From assembly GCA_964395045.1 (NCBI GenBank), contig CAYNBE010000067.1:1-15367 (forward strand): a stretch of 15,367 bases of DNA, given 5' to 3'. The position numbers and the translations under genes are program-made. The notes beneath the pieces are model-generated. The model was not told the DNA's origin. It did no database searches and saw only the letters and a list, made by a program, of their open reading frames with translations. This document shows positions 6,465-12,866 of this stretch, one piece after another; the first letter of the stretch is position 1, and each line of letters opens with the position of its first letter. This stretch comes from UBA1413 sp964395045 (GTDB lineage: Bacteria; Bacteroidota; Bacteroidia; Bacteroidales; Prolixibacteraceae).

Positions 6465-7565
6465 TTATTTCAGTTTTATGATCTCACTTCCGGCCAGCAA
6501 AAAAGCTCCTGTTCCATATACCTCCCAGCTTTCCGCGGTGAAATTCTTCCTGGGATCACCCCCGATGGGCTGAACCCACCCCACTCTTCCGTCAGGCTGG
6601 ATGAGGGAATTCAGTCCTACCCACGCATTTTTTACAGCCGGGAGAAACTTTTCTTTATCGAGCAGTCCCTGGTTGATTCCCCATGCCAGGGCGTATGTAA
6701 AAAAACCCGAGCCGCTGGCTTCTCCGCCGGGATAGGATTCAGGATCAAGCAGACTAGCCCTCCACAATCCATCTTTCATCTGAAGTGATACCACCCTGGC
6801 TGCCATTTCTTTGTAAAGCTCCTCATAGAAACTGCGGGTTGCATGACCGGCGGGCAACTCTTTTAAAATCCTAACGAGACCTCCCATCACCCAGCCATTG
6901 CCTCGCGACCAGAAAATCTTTTTTCCGTTGGCCTCACTCCTTTTTTCTATTCCGGGTTCATCCCATTTGTATCTCAGATCACGGGCAAAAAGATGTTCCT
7001 CCTTGTTATAGAGCATTTCATAACATTCCCGGAACAGTTTGTCGCTCAATTCTATGTAAACCGGGTTGTTAAGGGTAACTCCCAGCTTCACAAATGCCGG
7101 AGGTGCCATAAACAATGCATCACACCACCACCAGGTTATTCGTTCAATCCCTTTTACAGGATACGGGGTTGTTATAAACCGGTCCATCGTTTCGATAAAG
7201 GGGTCAATCATTTTTCGTTTAGGAACAATCCTGTACAGATCGATGTAGGTCTGACAGATGGCATAGTCATCGGCATGATGTAACCTTGGTCCGGGTTTCC
7301 AATCGTTCTTTTCTCCCATTTCCATCATCGCCTTGAAAAGTTTTTTCGATCCGGTTGTCTCCCATGCTGCATACAATCCGGAATAAAATGCCCCGTTGGT
7401 CCAGTCGTTCAGATTATGCCTGGGATTTCCCAGTTGCCATAAAGCTGCCTTCATCATTGTTTTCCTGATATAACTCTCCCTGAATAGCCTGTCGGAACCT
7501 GATTTACCTGCAACAGCAACCTGTACGGTCAGCAACATCAACCATAAAACGAAATATTTTCTCAT
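6465..7565 (-). CDS. GH105 unsaturated rhamnogalacturonyl hydrolase, exported
   Basis: A 366-residue glycoside hydrolase of family 105 (YteR/YesR type). These enzymes remove the unsaturated uronic acid left at the non-reducing end of oligosaccharides by polysaccharide lyases, usually in pectin breakdown. A Sec signal peptide covers about residues 1-19 (hydrophobic, ending VAVAG), so it acts in the periplasm or outside. The fold is an (alpha/alpha)6 barrel. Visible family motifs are RLHHADDYAICQTY (94-107), TWWWCDALFMAPPAF (144-158), in which Asp149 fits the catalytic Asp, and FWSRGNGWVMGGL (218-230). Length is normal. No SusC/SusD, lyase or regulator lies nearby, so it is not in an obvious polysaccharide locus. 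It may be transcribed from the DUF1460 gene upstream or from the weak promoter at 7571-7598. Exact substrate (rhamnogalacturonan or another unsaturated uronide) cannot be read from the sequence. Confidence 0.9.
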   Translation of the reverse strand: MRKYFVLWLMLLTVQVAVAGKSGSDRLFRESYIRKTMMKAALWQLGNPRHNLNDWTNGAFYSGLYAAWETTGSKKLFKAMMEMGEKNDWKPGPRLHHADDYAICQTYIDLYRIVPKRKMIDPFIETMDRFITTPYPVKGIERITWWWCDALFMAPPAFVKLGVTLNNPVYIELSDKLFRECYEMLYNKEEHLFARDLRYKWDEPGIEKRSEANGKKIFWSRGNGWVMGGLVRILKELPAGHATRSFYEELYKEMAARVVSLQMKDGLWRASLLDPESYPGGEASGSGFFTYALAWGINQGLLDKEKFLPAVKNAWVGLNSLIQPDGRVGWVQPIGGDPRKNFTAESWEVYGTGAFLLAGSEIIKLK

Positions 7566-7570
7566 CTTTC

Positions 7571-7598
7571 CAAATAAATTTTATCTGACTACCGTCAA
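7571..7598 (-). promoter_or_regulatory. Possible promoter of the GH105 gene
   Basis: On the minus strand TTG (complement of 7596-7598, in the context TTGACG) is followed after 17 bases by TTTATTTG (complement of 7571-7578), one mismatch from TAnnTTTG. The box ends only five bases from the ATG, so a transcript from it would be nearly leaderless. Spacing is short for Bacteroidota; this is a weak call. Confidence 0.25.
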
Positions 7599-7627
7599 TT
7601 TATGATTACAATCACTCTATATGTCTA

Positions 7628-8497
7628 TCAAAGGGGCCGTGCTACCATGATGCCGGAAATCATCTTTCCCGAATTCAGATACTCTTCAAGCTTCTCATCC
7701 GATAAAACAACCTTGTGCAGTTTTGAGCTTGCATGCAAAAACCGGACGTGCCGGTCGACCCAGACAGCAATGGCAACGTGCGATACATCCAGCCCTTCCA
7801 TATAGGTGGTAAATGCAATAATATCACCATCTTTGATCAGATGTTCCAAATCGGCAACACGATCCTTGGGAATGAACCATGTCATTTTTTCTGAAATGCG
7901 ATTCTCAATGGCGGATATTTCCTGCAGAATTGCAGGATTTGCAGACAGAACAGCATAGCTGTCAGGATGGCTGCTCATGAAGTTTACCCTGTTGGGTTTG
8001 ATTGTATGCGCCAGATCACGTGAAATGTTCTGAACAATCTTTTTTTCCTCATTATCGGTTATCCATTCACTGAAATAATGGAGCCTCGAAGGGTATCCGT
8101 TTCTGATACCCCCCCGGTACCTCAGGTATTCCAGTTCCCTGAAGAAACGATCGAAATTGCATTTCCCCGACCGGATGGTCCTCGTCAAAGCAAGGCAATA
8201 CTCAACAAAAGTGGTGCAATCCATTTCCCGGAGATTCACCACCATTTTTTCTTCCTCACCTGTTTCCAGGGTGTGCGCCACATAGGGTGTTTCAATAAAA
8301 AAAGAACCTATTTTAACTATCAGTTCGCCTGCATCTTTTTTCTTTTCATTTCCGAACTGCTTGAACAGCTCCCCGGCAATCTCCCTGTCACGGGGAGTTG
8401 AAAGCAAACCTTCCCGGGTATGCTTCATCGACGACCGGCAACCTCCTGAACAAAGCAGGAAAACCGCACACATGCAAGCTGTCATGAACTTTTTCAT
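7628..8497 (-). CDS. DUF1460 lipoprotein, putative N-acetylmuramoyl-L-alanine amidase-like
   Basis: A 289-residue protein of the DUF1460 family, which has an NlpC/P60-like cysteine peptidase fold and is annotated as N-acetylmuramoyl-L-alanine amidase-like, acting on peptidoglycan. From ATG 8497 it begins MKKFMTACMC and reaches a lipobox-like LLCSGGC with Cys20 as the lipidation site, so it is probably a lipoprotein. Likely catalytic residues are Cys94 in EMDCTTFVEY and His240 in LDVSHVAIAV, with RFLHASS (His255) also conserved-looking. The frame stays open upstream to 8587, but that extension would bury the lipoprotein signal peptide about 30 residues inside, so I prefer 8497. The M20 gene ends 90 bases upstream on the same strand. 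Substrate and role (turnover or recycling of muropeptides) are inferred from the family. Confidence 0.85.
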   Translation of the reverse strand: MKKFMTACMCAVFLLCSGGCRSSMKHTREGLLSTPRDREIAGELFKQFGNEKKKDAGELIVKIGSFFIETPYVAHTLETGEEEKMVVNLREMDCTTFVEYCLALTRTIRSGKCNFDRFFRELEYLRYRGGIRNGYPSRLHYFSEWITDNEEKKIVQNISRDLAHTIKPNRVNFMSSHPDSYAVLSANPAILQEISAIENRISEKMTWFIPKDRVADLEHLIKDGDIIAFTTYMEGLDVSHVAIAVWVDRHVRFLHASSKLHKVVLSDEKLEEYLNSGKMISGIMVARPL

Positions 8498-8587
8498 ATT
8501 GACAGGTCTGATTAGTTTTATCGGATACCCCTGAAAAGATGGTGAACTGAAAAACAAAGTAAATAAAAAAACGGTAATCGATAACAT

Positions 8588-9634
8588 TCACAATGTAAGT
8601 CCATCGAGCAGCTTGATATAGGTCCGGACCCCTTCCTCCAACTCACTTTTCAAAATAAATTCATTTGCTGTGTGCGAGCGGGAGGAGTTTCCGGGGCCGA
8701 TTTTCACCGATGGCCAGGGCATAACAGCTTGGTCGGAGGTGGTCGGTGAGCCGAAACAGCGGATCCCGATCTGAATTGCCCTTTTCACAAAAGGATGCGA
8801 AAGCCTGATTCCTGAAGAATTGAGTTTGAATGACCGGGGCTTCAGGCTTGCACCTGTTGCTTCGGAAATGATCCCCAGTACCTCCTTGTTTGTGTAATGT
8901 TCATTCGTACGGACATCTAACACAAAACGGCAGATGTCGGGAATTACATTGTGCTGGGTACCTGCTTCGATCTGGGTTACTGTCAGCTTCACCGGACCAA
9001 GTATATCAGAGACCTTCGGAAATTTGAGATTCCGAAGTTTCCCGATTTCATCGATTGCTTTATACAAGGCATTTTCCCCCTCTTCACGGGCTGCATGGCC
9101 AGCTTTCCCGGTAACCGAGCAATCAAGTACAAGCAATCCTTTTTCCGCAACAGCCAGATCCATCCCGGTAGGTTCTCCCACAATGGCAAAATGAACAGGA
9201 CGGATATCCTCAAAAATAATCTGCGCTCCGTTTTCGCCCGATATTTCTTCTTCGGCCGTAGCCGAATAAATCAGGTTGAAAGGTAAATTCTCCTGCCGGT
9301 AAAAGTGCAAAAATACACCCAGCAACGCTACTACTGACGCTCCTGCATCGTTGCTGCCCAGGCCTGTGATCTTGTCACCATCTTCTTTTGCAGTATATGG
9401 ATCTTCGCTCCATCCCGGAACCGGTTTTACCGTATCGATATGTGAATTCAGCAAGATCACAGGCTTCGATTTTTCAAAATGAAGATTCACCGCCCAGGTA
9501 TTATTTCCTTTTGAACGGAAATTTATTTTTTTTGCCGACAGATAGTCCCTGACCAGGGAGGCAGCTTCTTTTTCCTCCCTGCTATGTGAAGGTATGGATA
9601 TCAAACCTTTCAACAAATCGATCAATTCCTTCAT
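8588..9634 (-). CDS. M20 family metallopeptidase, ArgE/DapE-like deacylase
   Basis: A 348-residue cytoplasmic di-zinc hydrolase. M20 ligands are all visible: His65 and Asp67 in NSHIDTV, bridging Asp96 in GSNDAGAS, the Glu pair in ATAEEEISG (catalytic base likely Glu129, ligand Glu130), Glu154 in GEPT, and His321 in SSRSHTANEF. The dimerisation domain lies between about 165 and 275. The sequence resembles the Bacteroidota M20 enzyme found with arginine genes, which deacylates N-acyl-ornithine. In Bacteroides that pathway uses N-succinyl intermediates, so the acyl group here is uncertain. CarB two genes upstream makes carbamoyl phosphate for the same pathway, a weak contextual hint. A peptidase or DapE role remains possible. 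I start at ATG 9634 rather than the TTG two codons upstream. A promoter candidate sits just upstream. Confidence 0.88.
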   Translation of the reverse strand: MKELIDLLKGLISIPSHSREEKEAASLVRDYLSAKKINFRSKGNNTWAVNLHFEKSKPVILLNSHIDTVKPVPGWSEDPYTAKEDGDKITGLGSNDAGASVVALLGVFLHFYRQENLPFNLIYSATAEEEISGENGAQIIFEDIRPVHFAIVGEPTGMDLAVAEKGLLVLDCSVTGKAGHAAREEGENALYKAIDEIGKLRNLKFPKVSDILGPVKLTVTQIEAGTQHNVIPDICRFVLDVRTNEHYTNKEVLGIISEATGASLKPRSFKLNSSGIRLSHPFVKRAIQIGIRCFGSPTTSDQAVMPWPSVKIGPGNSSRSHTANEFILKSELEEGVRTYIKLLDGLTL

Positions 9635-9675
9635 GGACAATTTATATCATGAACGGTTAATTCCGTCGATTACCG

Positions 9676-9705
9676 TAAAAATAAAAAAAAGTGCAATTAA
9701 ATCAA
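9676..9705 (-). promoter_or_regulatory. Predicted promoter of the M20 gene
   Basis: On the minus strand TTG (complement of 9703-9705) is followed after exactly 19 bases by TATTTTTA (complement of 9676-9683), seven of eight bases of the usual -7 box pattern. The -33 TTG overlaps the TGA stop of the cytochrome c synthase gene. The leader would be roughly 30-40 bases. Its spacing is good, but it lies in an A/T-rich run where chance matches are easier. Confidence 0.4.
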
Positions 9706-12700
9706 CCGGCCGCCGGTGGATGAACGATTTCCTCTCTCCGGGAGCTGTGTTTTTCCGATAAGTAAGCCGACAATGCCAACACTGCAAGCAGGAACAATGC
9801 AACATAGATACCGGAAGGTACAGGTACCGGTTCACCCCCTGAGTAGGAGTGCAGACCCTGGAGGTAATAATTAACCCCGAAATAGGTCATTAGTACAGAA
9901 CCAAAGGCAGTCACGGCGGCCAGGCTCATCGCATAGTATCCCCTGAATCCGGGAATCCGGTGCATGTGGGCGATAAAAGCATAAACCAGAATGGTCACCA
10001 GTGCCCACGTTTCTTTCGGATCCCATCCCCAGTATCTTCCCCATGACTCATTTGCCCATATTCCGCCCAAAAACGCTCCGGCGGTCAGCATAAAGAGGCC
10101 GGGAATGATCGCAAGTTCAATAACTAATGCCAGCTCTTTGATGGTAAACAGGATCTTTTCCCTGTTTCCGCCAAGCGGTGCCAGAACCATCAGCAACAGA
10201 TTAAACAGCCCCAGGAGGGCAGCTACTCCGAAAAAACCATAGCTTGCGGTGACCACTGCCACATGGATGACCAGCCAGTATGATTTTAGAACAGGTACCA
10301 GGTTCGTCAGTTCCGGGTTCATCCAACTCATGCCGGCGACAAAAAGGGATATAGCTGAAAGCAGGGTGGTGACCGCCATGGTCATCGGTGAACGCTTCGA
10401 GAAAATCAGTCCGGCCAGACAGGTTGCCCAGCTGATGTAGAGCAATGTTTCATAGCCGTTGCTCCAGGGCGCATGTCCTGAAATATACCAGCGGATGGCA
10501 AGGCCGGTTGTATGAACAACAAAAGCGGCCAAAACAAGCAGAAATCCTAAACGAAACACAAATTCCGGGCTTTTTTGTTTCGTAAACAGGGTGATAAACT
10601 GAAATACCAGCATCCCAAATCCAAGAACCACATAAACCAGGGCCAGTTTGCCGAAAATGGAAGAATTGATGTAGAATATTTCAAGTTTTGTTTTCAATTG
10701 CGATGGATATACAGCAGCCCCGTTTCTTTCCTGATTTTCCTTCAGTGCCTGCAAGGCTATGTCGGCATGAGAAAAATCACCAGAAAACCTGGCTTCCCTG
10801 AGAGCCTTCAGATAAGCATCAAAGAGAGCTGTGGCTGTTTCAGCCAGTCCGGGCAAAGTCACCTGCCCTATTTCGGGTATTGCAACCCACCGGTTGTTTA
10901 TATCCCCGTGAACCGGGAAAATGGTCAGGAACCCTCCATTCATGTACTTGTACAGGATATTGGCCCTTTCATCCACATTGATCACTTCCTTGTCAAAACG
11001 GCTTCTCAATGCAGGTATCTTTTCGTATGCACTTTCAACAGCCTCCCTTAATTTATAACGACCGGGTTCCCCCCCTGAAAAAAGAGAATTGAATGAAACC
11101 CAATCCCCTCCGACCCCAATCATTTTGCGTATTCCGACATCACCGACTCTGATTAGGGCTTCATTCTTCCACTTATCCGGGTCAGCCATCATTTCGAGCA
11201 ACACCTGAACAGGATCCAATCCGTTAAATTTTCTTTTTTTCGCCACTTTACGCAGTACTTCCGAAGCGAGCGTATTTACCGGCTCAATCCTGCCCTCATT
11301 GCTCTGAACAAGGAGGCTCCCAAACTCCCGGGCGTGACCAGGCGAAACAGAAAATCTTCCCGATTGTGAAAGCACTGAACCCGGGAGATATAAAAATCCC
11401 AGGAAGGCAAGAGCACCAAACAGATTCTTCCTTTCAGCCAATAATCCCGAAGAGGCTGATAAAAGTCTGTGAAATCTCGATCTGCGACTGAACAGAGTGA
11501 TGAACATCCCGAAAAACAATAATACGTACCCTGCATAAGTAACAGCTGTTCCCGGCAAATCGTAATTCACTGATAAAACCGTTCCTTTCTCGTCGTGATC
11601 AAATGAAGCCTGGAAAAACCTGTATCCTTTATATTTTAGAATATTGTTCATGAATATCCTGAACGGTTTTTCGGTTCCTCTGGTGGGATCGTTCAGGGTG
11701 ACCTCACTGGCAAAAGATGACGGACTGTCGGATCCGGGGTAGCGATCGATCTGAAAGTCGTTCAGTTTCAATGAAAAAGGAAAATAACGAATCACCGATC
11801 CATAGGAAATGGTTACTTTCACATCACCGAAATCAATTTCTTCCGGCTCTCCCAACTCTCCTTTTCTTCCGAAAATAAAGGCTTCCCGGCTTTCACTTTC
11901 TGCGACCACCCTGACCTGGATTGCATCAGGGAGGGCCTTTCCACTATGAATTGGAACATGAGCAACCTCACTTCTTCCCTGATCAAAATATTTTTTAAGG
12001 ACAAAGTCCTGACCTCCCGAATGGTAGATGGTCCTCTCCATGAAAGGGACCACCAATCCGGGAAGAAATTTTATCTGCCGGCCCTGCTGCATCCCGGTAA
12101 TAAACAGCGTATCGCGTGATGACAGAAATAACCTGCCGCTATCCGGAATGAGGCGAATCAGAGAGGTATCATCCGGGGCTTCAAATCCAAACTGCTGCGA
12201 ACCAATCCTTTTGGGCCGGCCAGGCCTCAACACGAAATCAATCCTGTTTCCCTCCCGGTCGAAAGAACATAGTGACGCTACAGGTCCACCAGCCGGATCT
12301 TCCACGATGGTTTCAGCAGCCGATTGGATAAATTTCAGGTTCTCAACCAAGATTTTCTTTTCCCCAGCCCGAAGGGTTTCATGAAACCGGTTGGCAGAAT
12401 AGGGGGAAAAAAGCACTTCTTTGGTGAACGATACCGAGTCACCCCCGAAGACAGCAGTTGCCACGATATGTGTTGATTCGGACAGCATGTAGTTTGTGGC
12501 CTCTCCTTCCCTTATATGAACCGAACCTTCCTCTCCTGTATACCGGGTTACAGCGGCACCGGCCAGGATAACAAGAAATGCGGAATGAAAAAGAAATATT
12601 GTCCATTTCCCTCTGGACACCAATCTATTGACTATCATGCTACCCGCCAGGTTGACGGCAAGCACCAGAAGAAGCACCTCAAACCATACAGCACTGTAAA

Positions 12701-12836
12701 CCAACACTCTTGCTGCAGCAGTCCCATAATTGTTTTCCAGAATGGTGGCATACCCAATGGCAAAGGCAAACAGCAACAGCAGCATTCCTGTTACTGCCAT
12801 CGAAAAAGAATTTCTGATCAGCTTCTTCACCTGCAT
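9702..12836 (-). CDS. ccsBA: Fused ResB-CcsA cytochrome c synthase (system II, CcsBA)
   Basis: A 1044-residue membrane protein that carries heme to the periplasmic side and ligates it to CXXCH apocytochromes. The ResB half has three N-terminal membrane helices (about 13-35, 45-65, 78-97), a large periplasmic domain and another helix near 428-449. A hydrophobic segment near 466-486 and a second periplasmic region (about 487-715) precede the CcsA half. The CcsA half has RWYISGHAPWSNGYET (about 778-793) and the tryptophan-rich WWD heme site, about 922-945 (WANESWGRYWGWDPKETW). Four histidines fit those required in characterised CcsBA: His84 (helix, ResB), His858 in VIHVAVV, His957 in FIAHMHR and His996 in GLHSYSGG; the spacing of the last two pairs matches the family. 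All key residues are present, so it should be functional. It begins 30 bases after carB and may share its transcript. No cytochrome gene is in the window. Confidence 0.94.
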   Translation of the reverse strand: MQVKKLIRNSFSMAVTGMLLLLFAFAIGYATILENNYGTAAARVLVYSAVWFEVLLLVLAVNLAGSMIVNRLVSRGKWTIFLFHSAFLVILAGAAVTRYTGEEGSVHIREGEATNYMLSESTHIVATAVFGGDSVSFTKEVLFSPYSANRFHETLRAGEKKILVENLKFIQSAAETIVEDPAGGPVASLCSFDREGNRIDFVLRPGRPKRIGSQQFGFEAPDDTSLIRLIPDSGRLFLSSRDTLFITGMQQGRQIKFLPGLVVPFMERTIYHSGGQDFVLKKYFDQGRSEVAHVPIHSGKALPDAIQVRVVAESESREAFIFGRKGELGEPEEIDFGDVKVTISYGSVIRYFPFSLKLNDFQIDRYPGSDSPSSFASEVTLNDPTRGTEKPFRIFMNNILKYKGYRFFQASFDHDEKGTVLSVNYDLPGTAVTYAGYVLLFFGMFITLFSRRSRFHRLLSASSGLLAERKNLFGALAFLGFLYLPGSVLSQSGRFSVSPGHAREFGSLLVQSNEGRIEPVNTLASEVLRKVAKKRKFNGLDPVQVLLEMMADPDKWKNEALIRVGDVGIRKMIGVGGDWVSFNSLFSGGEPGRYKLREAVESAYEKIPALRSRFDKEVINVDERANILYKYMNGGFLTIFPVHGDINNRWVAIPEIGQVTLPGLAETATALFDAYLKALREARFSGDFSHADIALQALKENQERNGAAVYPSQLKTKLEIFYINSSIFGKLALVYVVLGFGMLVFQFITLFTKQKSPEFVFRLGFLLVLAAFVVHTTGLAIRWYISGHAPWSNGYETLLYISWATCLAGLIFSKRSPMTMAVTTLLSAISLFVAGMSWMNPELTNLVPVLKSYWLVIHVAVVTASYGFFGVAALLGLFNLLLMVLAPLGGNREKILFTIKELALVIELAIIPGLFMLTAGAFLGGIWANESWGRYWGWDPKETWALVTILVYAFIAHMHRIPGFRGYYAMSLAAVTAFGSVLMTYFGVNYYLQGLHSYSGGEPVPVPSGIYVALFLLAVLALSAYLSEKHSSRREEIVHPPAAG

Positions 12837-12866
12837 CCGATAAGAATAGCAAAACCATCCGAAATA

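Noticed and set aside
8498..8587. Upstream extension of the DUF1460 frame, itself hydrophobic
   Set aside because: The lipoprotein signal peptide begins at 8497; the extension would put it in the interior.
10575..11051. Open frame of 158 codons on the plus strand
   Set aside because: It is a shadow of the ccsBA gene, with no recognisable motif or promoter.
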